DNA of 21,396 bases from Desulfobacteraceae bacterium (lineage in GTDB: Bacteria; Desulfobacterota; DSM-4660; Desulfatiglandales; Desulfatiglandaceae). The notes beneath the pieces are model-generated. The model saw only the letters and a program-made list of their open reading frames with translations. It searched no databases and had not been told where the DNA came from. The DNA is taken from contig CP070700.1 of NCBI GenBank assembly GCA_020349865.1, forward strand, positions 4,647,470 to 4,668,865, written 5' to 3'. The translations under genes and the position numbers were made by a program. This document shows positions 1-7,685 of this stretch, piece after piece. The first letter of the stretch is position 1. The number at the start of each line of letters is the position of its first letter.

Positions 1-298
1 GGGGCATGGGTTCTAAAATGACTTCCAGTTGATGGCGGAGTCTTGCCCCTTGTCCGGGCCTCTTCAGAAAATGTTGTTTAGCATGAAAAACAGTGCCAGT
101 GGCTCGAACCTTCCTGGCACCATAGGGAGGGATACGAAAACAATAATACATTCTTTCAAAAATATTTAGCCACCGATCAATGGTTTCATGGGCGACCTGC
201 AAAAGTTCTTTTAATTTTTTAACTGAAAGGGGAGCCCCTACTCTATTCGGAAGTTCTTCGGCCAGAAGTTCCAGAAGGCTTATTTTAATCGATTTTAC
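1..298 (-). pseudogene. DUF4143-type AAA ATPase, C-terminal fragment (remnant)
   Basis: An open minus-strand frame of 99 codons runs off the left edge of the window. It begins directly after an in-frame TGA (299-301) and has no ATG or GTG near its beginning. The translation contains LLELLAEELPNRVGAPLSV, a helix-turn-helix-like part (VAHETIDRWLNIFERMYYCF) and FRIPPYGARKVRA, which I recognise as the junction and start of the DUF4143 domain of prokaryotic AAA ATPases (AAA_14/DUF4143 architecture). The P-loop half is absent, because upstream sequence is a palindrome followed by unrelated DNA. After KVRA the family's usual KEQK-type text is missing, and family-like bits appear in other frames, suggesting frameshifts. 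I therefore read it as a decayed, truncated gene. The family match is from memory of conserved segments. The 3' end lies outside the window. Confidence 0.6.
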
Positions 299-316
299 TC
301 ATGAGTAAAGTCGATT
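287..316. repeat. 30-bp near-perfect palindrome at the ATPase truncation point
   Basis: The two 15-nt arms differ at one position. The core at 294-309, TTTACTCATGAGTAAA, is perfectly palindromic. The 12-mer GATTTTACTCAT at 291-302 occurs again at 323-334 as a third half-site in direct orientation. The palindrome covers the point where the ATPase remnant opens after a stop codon. It could be an operator or promoter element of the former ATPase gene, or a recombination scar at the direct repeat. The sequence does not decide between these. Confidence 0.6.
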
Positions 317-322
317 GCATAT

Positions 323-334
323 GATTTTACTCAT
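323..334. repeat. Direct copy of the palindrome half-site
   Basis: GATTTTACTCAT is identical to 291-302, spaced 32 bp start to start. It lies outside the palindrome, so three half-sites are present within 45 bp. Confidence 0.55.
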
Positions 335-348
335 TTTATTGAAAAAGA

Positions 349-477
349 CTAAAAATGGACATTTCTGACTCCACGCCTATGACCTCCGGCTGCTGCTTCT
401 TTAGCCTGGCTCTTTTCAGTAGATTTTCGTTCTGGTTCAGGAACCTGGATTTTTGTCGGAGGGGGCTTGTTTGGCAT
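349..477 (-). other. Small open frame of 42 codons, and otherwise gene-free DNA up to 666
   Basis: A minus-strand frame starts MPNKPPPTKIQVPEPERK and ends in a basic, Arg/Gly-rich tail. An in-frame TAG lies directly before its ATG and there is no convincing ribosome binding site. The proline-rich start is vaguely like short phage structural or adaptor proteins, but this is too weak to name. From 478 to 666 I see no gene. A short hairpin (CCGCT-GAA-AGCGG, 563-575) lacks a T-run, so it is not called a terminator. Confidence 0.15.
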
Positions 478-666
478 CTACCGCAGGGGTTGTTTTGACA
501 TGACGCCATCGTTTTGGTAATTTCTCATTAATTACACTACTGTCGCAAAAGTCGAGGATTTACCGCTGAAAGCGGGAGGGGAAAATATCATAGAAAATAT
601 TATGGCCTTTGATGAATGCACCTCTGAGAATTTTTGCATGCGGCCAAAACCTCTAAAACTGTTATC

Positions 667-694
667 TTGAAAAATCCCCGACATGTGATATACG
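667..694 (+). promoter_or_regulatory. Candidate sigma-70 promoter for the DjlA-like gene
   Basis: TTGAAA (667-672), a 16-nt spacer, and TATACG (689-694) preceded by TG one base upstream (686-687), an extended -10 pattern. The predicted start near 701-702 would leave an mRNA leader of about 50 nt before the ATG at 754. This is motif evidence only. Confidence 0.4.
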
Positions 695-753
695 CAACGA
701 TAGATTTTTTAAAGACCAATGAAATTGTTTGAGAAACAGAAGGAGAAGTGAAC

Positions 754-1518
754 ATGGGTTGGTTTGGAAAACTCACTTTCGGGACGCTGGGACTGTTTTT
801 TGGAGGGCCCCTCGGTGCCATTGCCGGAGCTGCCCTGGGCCATCATCTGGTTGATAAAAAGGAAAGTTTTACAAATCGTAGGATCCCTGAACCAGAGAGG
901 CCGGTGATGGGTCCGGCGGAGCAGGCCCAGGCGACGTATTTCGTCAGCCTGTTTTCCATACTGGGCAAGCTCTCGAAAATAGATGGTGTGGTCACCAGGG
1001 ATGAGATCAATGTGGTTCAGGACTTCATCAGTCAGTTGAATATTTCGGACATGGAAAAGCGATTCGCGAGACAGGTCTTTAATGAGGCCAAGAATTCCCG
1101 GTATGCCGTAGAGGATTTTGCCATTCAACTATACCAGACCTTGAAGAGTCAGCCCACGGTCCTCGTCTCCTTTTTCGACCTCCTGTTCCGGATTGCCGCG
1201 GCGGACGGCACTTTTCATCCTGCTGAAGAGGCCGCCCTTAAGAGAGTAAAAGATATTTTTCGGATCAATGACCAGCAGTTCGAAAATATCAAGGGGGTAT
1301 ACTTCAAGGAACTGGATAAATATTACAAGATTCTCAACTGCACGCCAGAGTGCTCGGATCAGCAGATCAAGTCCAATTACAAGAAACTGGTAAAGGATTT
1401 TCATCCGGATACGATCGTATCAAAAGGACTTCCCGAGGAATTCACCGATTTTGCCTCACAACGCTTTCGGGAAATCCAGGAGGCATATGAATCCCTTCGC
1501 AAGGAACGAAATCTCTGA
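754..1518 (+). CDS. djlA: DjlA-like membrane-anchored TerB/J-domain co-chaperone
   Basis: The 254-residue protein has DjlA architecture. A glycine-zipper-like membrane segment (about residues 3-35, rich in GxxxG spacing) is followed by a basic linker. An acidic alpha-helical TerB-type domain (about 60-185) carries two KIDGVV/AADGTF-type acidic repeats, and a C-terminal J domain (about 187-254) keeps the HPD motif needed to stimulate DnaK. E. coli DjlA is 271 residues with the same order. A GTG at 748 is in frame, but AGGAG at 741-745 is far too close to it. The same site is 8 nt from the ATG at 754, so 754 is chosen. DjlA proteins sit in the inner membrane facing the cytoplasm and act with DnaK in envelope-related stress. 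The gene converges with the export operon, leaving 101 bp between stops with no clear terminator. The gene symbol is by domain architecture, not proven orthology. Confidence 0.82.
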   Translation: MGWFGKLTFGTLGLFFGGPLGAIAGAALGHHLVDKKESFTNRRIPEPERPVMGPAEQAQATYFVSLFSILGKLSKIDGVVTRDEINVVQDFISQLNISDMEKRFARQVFNEAKNSRYAVEDFAIQLYQTLKSQPTVLVSFFDLLFRIAAADGTFHPAEEAALKRVKDIFRINDQQFENIKGVYFKELDKYYKILNCTPECSDQQIKSNYKKLVKDFHPDTIVSKGLPEEFTDFASQRFREIQEAYESLRKERNL

Positions 1519-1619
1519 TAAAGCGAACATCCCCCCAAAAACGCTTTCCATTCAGAGGGTAGCTTCAGCATATTTAAAATCTGTGTAGACCCGGTTCGGG
1601 TAGGGGAGAACTCATCTCA

Positions 1620-2888
1620 TCACTCATTTCTTAACGCAATGATAGGATCGACCTCCGCAGCACGGGCAGCCGGATATAGACCGAAAATGACACCGATGCT
1701 GGCACTGATAAAAAGGGGCAGCATGATGCCCCAGAGGGTAATGACGGTCGGCATGCCTGCAAAATAGGTTATCAGTGATGGGATGAGAACCCCTAAACCA
1801 ATTCCAACTATCCCCCCAATCGTAGAAAGCACGACAGTTTCAATGAGAAACTGCGTGATGATCTGCTTTTTCTTGGCGCCGATCGCCCGTCGTATGCCTA
1901 TCTCCCGTGTCCGTTCCGTTACCGAGGCCAACATGATATTCATGATACCGATACCGCCCACGAGCAGGCTTATACAGGCAATGGAACCCAGGACGATATT
2001 GAAGGTCCTCTTTGTGGCCTCAGCCTGTTTAAGCAAGGCAAGCGGGACGCCAATGATATAGTCCTTCCTCTTGTGAAAGCGTTTGAGCATCTCTTCGATG
2101 GCCTTAGCAGTCATCTCCACATTCTCGATGCGGTCTACCTGAACAATAATCTGGTGTAATTCCACCATCTCTCTTTCAAAGGAGCCAGAGCTCCGTCGAA
2201 AGTTTATATCCCCGTAATATATGCGCGCAACATCGATAGGGATATAGGCATCCACCTGCTGGTCTGGCAATTGGATGTTTGCGGTTTCACCTCCTTCGCT
2301 TTTGACGATGCCAACTATCTTGAATGCGTCGCTGCCTATACGAAGCGTCTGACCGATGGTGTTTTCGGTGGCCAGGAGCCTTCGGGCACCATATTCCGTG
2401 AGAATGGCGACGGGGGCCTTATCGCGGATATCAGATCCTGTGAGGACACGCCCTGCGGTTACGGGCCTTTGCACCAGATCAAACCATACGGGAGTAGTCC
2501 CCACCACGCGGAGCTCCAGGTTCCGCGTCTTCAGGAATCCCTCTTTGCGAACCAGCTTCACGGGGACGGTCTTTTTTATCGTCCTCATTGTTTCAGACAA
2601 TCGGAGATGGTCTTCATAGGTGAGCCCATAGATGCTCATAAAGGATCGGTTTATGCCTGTGGTTTCCTCCTCCATGGATTTGACAGCGGTGATAATGATG
2701 TTATTGCTGCCCAGTTTTCGGATCTGTTCCAGGGCTTCCTTGCTTGCGCCTTCTCCCACCGCTAGCATGGCGACGACGCTTCCCACGCCAAAGACGACCC
2801 CTATCATTGTCAGGAATGAGCGAAGTTTGTGGAGCAGTAGATTCTCAATGCCGAGCGAGATATCTCTAACGAGCCTGGCGTGTTTCAT
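1620..2888 (-). CDS. MacB/FtsX-type ABC transporter permease
   Basis: This 422-residue inner-membrane protein has the MacB permease layout: a cytoplasmic N-terminal helix and first membrane segment (LTMIGVVFGVGSVVAMLAVG), a large periplasmic core (about 45-300), then three membrane segments starting at SIACISLLVGGIGIMNIML. The C-terminus has the family signature around REIGIRRAIGAKKKQI and YPAARAAEVDPIIALRNE. E. coli MacB fuses ATPase and permease; here the two are separate genes, as in LolCD or YknYZ systems. A TTG at 2912 is in frame, but the ATG at 2888 follows GGAGG with 5-6 nt spacing and is preferred. The start overlaps the upstream ATPase gene by 23 nt, implying translational coupling. 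It probably transmits ATPase motion to the adaptor and outer-membrane channel (mechanotransmission, known for MacB). The substrate is not readable from sequence. Confidence 0.9.
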   Translation of the reverse strand: MKHARLVRDISLGIENLLLHKLRSFLTMIGVVFGVGSVVAMLAVGEGASKEALEQIRKLGSNNIIITAVKSMEEETTGINRSFMSIYGLTYEDHLRLSETMRTIKKTVPVKLVRKEGFLKTRNLELRVVGTTPVWFDLVQRPVTAGRVLTGSDIRDKAPVAILTEYGARRLLATENTIGQTLRIGSDAFKIVGIVKSEGGETANIQLPDQQVDAYIPIDVARIYYGDINFRRSSGSFEREMVELHQIIVQVDRIENVEMTAKAIEEMLKRFHKRKDYIIGVPLALLKQAEATKRTFNIVLGSIACISLLVGGIGIMNIMLASVTERTREIGIRRAIGAKKKQIITQFLIETVVLSTIGGIVGIGLGVLIPSLITYFAGMPTVITLWGIMLPLFISASIGVIFGLYPAARAAEVDPIIALRNE

Positions 2889-3612
2889 CAATCCCTCCGC
2901 CAATTTTCTCAATAATTCCGTCTCTCATGAATAGCCTTTTCTGGGCATAGGCTGCAATGTGGGATTCATGGGTCACCATAATTATGGACTTTCCTTGATG
3001 ATTTAATTCAATCAGCAATTCCATAATCTGGTCCCCTGTTTTGGTGTCAAGATTGCCCGTCGGCTCGTCAGCAAAAATGATCCGCGGATCGTTAGCAAGC
3101 GACCTCGCAATAGCGACCCGCTGCATCTCACCGCCGGAGAGTTCCGCAGGACGATGATCCAGTCTCACTTCGAGTCCTACTTTGCAAGCGAGTTCCCGGG
3201 CACGCTCAGCGCTCCGAATCGAATCCCATCCCAGATAGTAGAGAGGCAGCTCGATATTTCTCTGAACAGTCAGTTGGGGAATAAGGTTGAAACTTTGGAA
3301 GATAAATCCAAGATGCCTTAATCGAAGCTCGCTGAGGGCATCATTGTCAAGGGTACTCACATCATGTCCTTCCAGAAAGTAAGACCCGCTGGTCAGGCGA
3401 TCCAGGCAGCCTAATATATTCATCATGGTGCTCTTTCCTGAACCGCTTGGTCCCATGATGGCCCAGAAGCTGCCCTGTTCAAAGGATATCGTCACACCGG
3501 CGAGGGCCCTCACTTCCTGCTTCCCCATTTGGTAAATCTTATGGGCGTCCTCAAGCCTGACGAAATTTTCATGAGGCCTTGATGGTCCCGGGTTGTTCAT
3601 AAGGGGACCCAT
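2866..3612 (-). CDS. MacB/LolD-type ABC transporter ATP-binding protein
   Basis: The 248-residue nucleotide-binding subunit has Walker A GPSGSGKST, the Q-loop in FIFQSFNLIP, signature LSGGE, Walker B IIFADEP and switch His in VTHES. The FNLIPQLTVQRNIELPL segment after the Q-loop is typical of the LolD/MacB/FtsE group, which works with FtsX-fold permeases rather than importers. The protein should couple ATP hydrolysis to the permease encoded immediately downstream. The start at 3612 lies 3 nt after the adaptor stop. An alternative ATG at 3600 is in frame and neither has a strong ribosome binding site, so the first 4 residues are uncertain. Third gene of the operon. Confidence 0.93.
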   Translation of the reverse strand: MGPLMNNPGPSRPHENFVRLEDAHKIYQMGKQEVRALAGVTISFEQGSFWAIMGPSGSGKSTMMNILGCLDRLTSGSYFLEGHDVSTLDNDALSELRLRHLGFIFQSFNLIPQLTVQRNIELPLYYLGWDSIRSAERARELACKVGLEVRLDHRPAELSGGEMQRVAIARSLANDPRIIFADEPTGNLDTKTGDQIMELLIELNHQGKSIIMVTHESHIAAYAQKRLFMRDGIIEKIGGGIDETRQAR

Positions 3613-3615
3613 GAC

Positions 3616-5490
3616 CTATTCAGCCCCCATCCGTTGCCGGCGAAAACTTCTTTTCTCATCAGGGGACATGCTCCGAAATCGTTCCTTGTCTTCAGGCGAT
3701 AGGCTTTGAAAAAATTGACGCATCCTTTCTCTTTGTTCTGGAGACATGCTTTGAAGCCATTCTTCTCTTTTTTTCTGTTCTTCAGGGGAAAGATTTCTTG
3801 AAACCGGGAATCTTTCTCCACTCGAACTTTGCGTACCTTGCCCTTGGGCGGCCAAAGGTGTCATTTCCCGCCCCACTGGTCTTGGCTTCCCCTCTTGACC
3901 GGGCATGGAACTCTGGTGCCCTGAAACCGGCTTTGTTCCAATTTTTTCCGGAATAATATCTTTTTTAATATCATTGGAATATTCGGCAGGTTCAATGGCC
4001 GCGGCGGCCAGGGGTGGCGTCAGCGATACCAATTGCCCCGGCTCCAAGCCACTGATGATCCTTACCATTCTGTTGTTGTCCAAGCCTATTTTCACCGTCC
4101 TGGGCTCAAGATCATTGCCTTTCACAACGTAAACCGTCGGCTTTCCTCCGATCCTGAGGACAGCCTGAATGGGAATATAGGTGGCCTCTTCATACTGTTC
4201 GATGATGATCTCTGCCTTACAGCTCATGCCTGTACGGAGGGTGCCGCTGTTGTTCTCCAGATGGATATCCGTTTTATAGACTTTCAGGTCCGGATTTAAA
4301 AAGGCACTTTGGGCATCGGGGAGGGGCGCGATCCACGCAACTTTCCCCCAAAATGTCTCTCCGGGGATTGCATCAACCGTTACCTTTACAGGGCGACCGA
4401 TACGGACTTTGTCCAGATTGGCCTCATGGATGGCCACCTCGACCTTGGCTGATGATGTGGTGGGAAGATGGATCAGCTCTTGCCGCTCCCTGATTTCTTG
4501 ACCTTCTTCGAGCGGTTGAACCGAACTCCTCCAGCGTGGGCCACCACCCGAAGCGCTGGTGGCATGCACGACCAGGCCCTCGGCAGGTGCATATATCTTG
4601 GTCTTCTCGATCTGCATTTCTACCTTTTTTAACTTATCCTTTTGTCGCTCAAATTCGGCCTTCTTTGCCTCCAGGTTGGCTTCCGCCTGCACCACATCCG
4701 CCTTGGCTTTACGGATGGTTCGATCGAGGGCCATTCTTGCTTGCCTGACATCGCTTTCCAGTTGTGCCAAGGTTCGTTTGTGCGTGTAATTCTTCAGGAG
4801 ATCCAGGTTGTTTTTCGCCAATTCCACGTTTAAGGTATTTTTCTTTAAGGTGAGCTCATCCGCCTGTAATTCTGTGTGGGATATATATTTTTCCTTAAAC
4901 AGTTTTCTGGACCATTCCACATTTTCCTGGGACCTGGTAACCTCCTCTTCTGCCAGGGTAAGCTTTGATTCAGCTTCCTTCAATTGATTGGGGTATTCGC
5001 CCTCCAAATATTTTTTCAGGTCTTCTTTGGCAAAATCGTACATTAACTTTGCCTTGTCTACATCAGCCTCCGCCTGGTTCTTAACCACCTCAAGCTCTTC
5101 ACGGGCCCCAACAAATGTCGCCTCCACATTCTGTACCCTAATCTGCTGGTCGGTCTTCTCATCCAGTAAGCTGCTGGCATCCAATTCAACCAGCAGTTCC
5201 CCTTTCTCCACGTGGGTCCCTTCCGAAATGAGGTATATAATAGACGTCCTCCCTTCTACCTCGTTTTTAATGACCACCTGTTCAAGGGCCTTTATGGACC
5301 CTGATTCGACTACGCTGATCCGAAGAGGCCCTCTTTTGACAGTAAAAGTGGCATGATCTGTTTTTACACTGTTTCCATTCTGGGATAGCCTTGCCATTGC
5401 GACGCCAATACCGGTAACAATGATTACTATGGCTGTTATAATGAAACGCCTGCTTTTAAAAAGCCTGGTTTTATTCTCAGTTCCTAACAT
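3616..5490 (-). CDS. MacA-like periplasmic adaptor with C-terminal SPEE/SPEQR repeat tail
   Basis: The 624-residue membrane-fusion protein starts with a single N-terminal membrane anchor (about 15-35). It continues with a biotinyl-lipoyl half-domain (VKRGPLRISVVESGSIKAL, EGTHVEKGELLVELD) and a long alpha-helical hairpin (about 100-305). The returning lipoyl half (YAPAEGLVVHA) and beta-barrel/membrane-proximal domains follow, to about residue 500. The ATG at 5490 follows GGAGGAG with 7 nt spacing and overlaps the TolC-like gene by 14 nt; a longer frame to 5535 lacks this support. Ordinary MacA is about 370 residues. The extra length comes from a long coiled hairpin and a C-terminal extension ending in four SPEE/SPEQR/SPEDK/SPDEK repeats rich in Arg, Glu and Met. 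These resemble DUF3106-like and Spy/ZraP LTPEQR segments. The tail would be periplasmic and may link pump and stress sensing; that role is inference. Confidence 0.88.
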   Translation of the reverse strand: MLGTENKTRLFKSRRFIITAIVIIVTGIGVAMARLSQNGNSVKTDHATFTVKRGPLRISVVESGSIKALEQVVIKNEVEGRTSIIYLISEGTHVEKGELLVELDASSLLDEKTDQQIRVQNVEATFVGAREELEVVKNQAEADVDKAKLMYDFAKEDLKKYLEGEYPNQLKEAESKLTLAEEEVTRSQENVEWSRKLFKEKYISHTELQADELTLKKNTLNVELAKNNLDLLKNYTHKRTLAQLESDVRQARMALDRTIRKAKADVVQAEANLEAKKAEFERQKDKLKKVEMQIEKTKIYAPAEGLVVHATSASGGGPRWRSSVQPLEEGQEIRERQELIHLPTTSSAKVEVAIHEANLDKVRIGRPVKVTVDAIPGETFWGKVAWIAPLPDAQSAFLNPDLKVYKTDIHLENNSGTLRTGMSCKAEIIIEQYEEATYIPIQAVLRIGGKPTVYVVKGNDLEPRTVKIGLDNNRMVRIISGLEPGQLVSLTPPLAAAAIEPAEYSNDIKKDIIPEKIGTKPVSGHQSSMPGQEGKPRPVGREMTPLAAQGQGTQSSSGERFPVSRNLSPEEQKKREEWLQSMSPEQRERMRQFFQSLSPEDKERFRSMSPDEKRSFRRQRMGAE

Positions 5491-7414
5491 GATCCATCTC
5501 CTCCGGTTTATACTCACGCCATAATCCCTTTTCATCTACCTGGAGTAAACCCGTATCACGTTGAAATTCCAATTCGGCGATCCTGTAACCCACCAGAGCT
5601 GATGTTAATGCATTCTTCGCATTAATCAACGCCTCCTGTGCTTCAAGTACATCCCGTATCGCAATTCTCCCCGCCTCAAAAAACAGGATCGTGCTTTTTA
5701 CCCTTCTTTCGGCAACAAGTTGGGCCATGGCCTGTATCCGGCGACTTTCACGGGATTCGTACATGTCACGAAGTCTCCTGCGTATGGAGAGCTTGATATC
5801 ATCTTCCAGTTTCTGCATCTCCCGTACGGATCGTTCCAGCGCGATATAGCTTTTCCGGTAATCATTTCGCTCGGCAGTCCTTTCAAAAGGCAGGTCAATT
5901 GTGAGCAGGGCAGTGTAGATTCCTTGGTCTGCGCGAAGTCGCGCATTGTCCAGATCGGCGGTTGCAATTGACCGGGGCTCACCAAGTGTTGCATTTCCAA
6001 ACAAGGTCACCTCTGCCCGTAATGAATCTGCTGCAACAACGACCTTCCTCTGGGAATCATAAACCTTTCCCTCTAAGACTCTAAGATCGAGACGGTTTTT
6101 CAGCCCCAGTTCTATGGCTTCAGAAGCATTAATTTCCAAAGGCCCGGCATTTTCATGGCCTGGCTTAATCAGTTCGATGGGCGCATCGGCTGGTGGGGTT
6201 TCCTTGCCTGTCGTTAATGTTTCTTCACTTTTGATATCTTCCATGATTGTGGCTGTGAGTGCAACGAGTCCGTCCAGCGCAGACCTGTCCAGTTCTATCT
6301 CCGCATCGGGAGGCAGGCCTATTGAACCCTTGAATACATCTAATCGATTTTTATAGGACTCTTCTGCGCTGATCCAACGGTTGCGTGCCCGTAGTTCGCT
6401 CTGATGCGATTGATCAACCTGTATTTCCGGTACCCGGCCAGCAGCAGCCATCTTCCGTGAGCGACGGGTGGAGGCGATTAAATTACGGTAATTTTCTGCA
6501 GCGTTTTCTACCTCATGCATTTGTCTGAGCACCTCCAGGTATTCCTTGGCGATGTTGACTGTAAAAGTTTTTTTGAATCTTTCAAATTCCCAAATGGCAT
6601 ACATGATAGTGCGCTCTGCTTGCGTGAGGGGTTCCATGACAATATGTCTTCCAGAACCCCGCAATAAAGGAATGGTGATTGTCGCATCGCCGACCAGGCC
6701 GAGCGAAGCAGAGCGATCCTGAGTTAGTAATTTTACCAGGTCAATGGCCAGTGCAGCGCTAAACTCCACAGCACTTTTAAATTTCCTGCTCAAATCTACT
6801 GAACCAGTGGTTTGGATGCCTGTTACCGCGTCCTCCCCTTTCAAATCCGTGCTTATGAGACTGTCCATATGTCCCCCGAAAAAGCCCTGGAACTGGTTTC
6901 GTTCCAAGTCGAGGTCCAATGCTGCTCGAAAAATATCCTCCTTTATTGACTGATAATCGAAGCTATTGCGGGCGCCTATCTGTAATGCCTGGGCAAGCGA
7001 TAACTGAAGTGTGCCATCAGCGGTTGGAGAAACAATGTGAAATGATGAAAGTTCTTTCCGGGGATAATCTTCATCCGGCCAATGATCAATCTTTTTGAGC
7101 ATATCTGTGCCAAAGGATGCCTCGCTCGAATAGGGTAATGCCTGTGCCATAAAAAGACGACGACGAAGGATATCACTCGGCCTTTCTATGCTAAACGCCT
7201 CAGTTTTGCCCAGAGATTGTTTTTGTTTTTCCTGTACAATTGCCTTCGCAACTTTATCTGCTTCAAGCCGGTATTGTGATGGTGTTTGACACCCTAATAA
7301 TAACAACATCGATACCAGTGAAAAAAAAAGTCGACAAATGTGCCCTTTTGTTTCTCTACGAATGATCACCTTTGAAGGGAGCTTATGAATTGAATGTTTT
7401 AAGTCAATATTCAT
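5477..7414 (-). CDS. TolC-family outer-membrane efflux lipoprotein
   Basis: The 645-residue protein has a signal sequence with lipobox LLLLGC (predicted lipidated Cys42) and a TolC/OEP fold: two repeats of long helices and beta strands (about 130-370 and 420-625). Repeat cues are LSLAQALQIGARNSFDY and INASEAIELGLKNRLDLRVLEG, and the conserved C-terminal helical stretch includes GRIAIRDVLEAQEALINAKNALTSALVGYRIAELEFQRDTGLL. It would form the outer-membrane duct for the adaptor and ABC pair encoded next to it. The ATG at 7414 follows GGAG at 7 nt. It is longer than E. coli TolC (about 470 residues in the mature form), owing to an N-terminal extension and an acidic insert between the repeats. First gene of the operon; a matching ECF-type promoter lies about 110 nt upstream. 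Confidence 0.88.
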   Translation of the reverse strand: MNIDLKHSIHKLPSKVIIRRETKGHICRLFFSLVSMLLLLGCQTPSQYRLEADKVAKAIVQEKQKQSLGKTEAFSIERPSDILRRRLFMAQALPYSSEASFGTDMLKKIDHWPDEDYPRKELSSFHIVSPTADGTLQLSLAQALQIGARNSFDYQSIKEDIFRAALDLDLERNQFQGFFGGHMDSLISTDLKGEDAVTGIQTTGSVDLSRKFKSAVEFSAALAIDLVKLLTQDRSASLGLVGDATITIPLLRGSGRHIVMEPLTQAERTIMYAIWEFERFKKTFTVNIAKEYLEVLRQMHEVENAAENYRNLIASTRRSRKMAAAGRVPEIQVDQSHQSELRARNRWISAEESYKNRLDVFKGSIGLPPDAEIELDRSALDGLVALTATIMEDIKSEETLTTGKETPPADAPIELIKPGHENAGPLEINASEAIELGLKNRLDLRVLEGKVYDSQRKVVVAADSLRAEVTLFGNATLGEPRSIATADLDNARLRADQGIYTALLTIDLPFERTAERNDYRKSYIALERSVREMQKLEDDIKLSIRRRLRDMYESRESRRIQAMAQLVAERRVKSTILFFEAGRIAIRDVLEAQEALINAKNALTSALVGYRIAELEFQRDTGLLQVDEKGLWREYKPEEMDHVRN

Positions 7415-7525
7415 GAGATGTCTCCAGAAGGTTGCTTGAATGGGGTTCTCTGCCGCACATGGGTATCTGTTCCGTTAATTTTAAGCCGTGCTTTCAAATT
7501 ACCATTTGAAGTGTTCGTTTCTTAA

Positions 7526-7552
7526 GTCGTATGGAGGTCAAAAAAGGTTACA
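7526..7552 (-). promoter_or_regulatory. ECF-type promoter driving the TolC-MacA-ABC operon
   Basis: On the minus strand, TGTAAC (7552-7547), exactly 17 nt, then CGAC (7529-7526). This is the form of known ECF promoters such as the B. subtilis SigX consensus. It is the mirror image of the site at 7603-7629. The predicted leader to the ATG at 7414 is about 105 nt. The likely driver is the ECF sigma factor encoded at 8286-8876; that link is inference. Confidence 0.68.
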
Positions 7553-7613
7553 AACTTATTTTCGTTGATGGCTGGAGCTGAACAGTATTCTGCAAAGTTT
7601 TTTGTAACCTTTT
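7542..7613. repeat. 13-bp perfect inverted repeat between divergent operons
   Basis: AAAAGGTTACAAA (7542-7554) and TTTGTAACCTTTT (7601-7613) are exact reverse complements separated by 46 bp. Each arm contains the -35 box of one of the two divergent ECF-type promoters plus a shared CTTTT extension. This explains the symmetry without needing a repressor, although a shared activator or repressor is not excluded. Confidence 0.75.
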
Positions 7614-7629
7614 CAGCGTGCACGGCGAC
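7603..7629 (+). promoter_or_regulatory. ECF-type promoter driving the Spy-like/sigma operon
   Basis: TGTAAC (7603-7608), exactly 17 nt, then CGAC (7626-7629), followed by TTTAA. It has the same element and spacing as the minus-strand site at 7526-7552. The predicted transcript start near 7636 gives a leader of about 50 nt to the ATG at 7686. Confidence 0.68.
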
Positions 7630-7685
7630 TTTAATGGTGAAAGCGAAATTTAGCAAAACACCAAATCCTAATAGAGGAGAAAAAA

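Noticed and set aside
1589..1601. ACCCG-GTT-CGGGT hairpin between the convergent DjlA and permease genes
   Set aside because: Only a 5-bp stem and no T-run on either side, so not called as a terminator.
2271..2765. 164-codon plus-strand open frame opposite the permease
   Set aside because: It is antisense to a well-supported membrane protein, with no ribosome binding site or family pattern; a by-product of codon bias.
5490..5535. Longer N-terminus for the MacA-like protein
   Set aside because: The GGAGGAG site positions the start at 5490; the extension lies inside the TolC-like coding end and lacks its own site.
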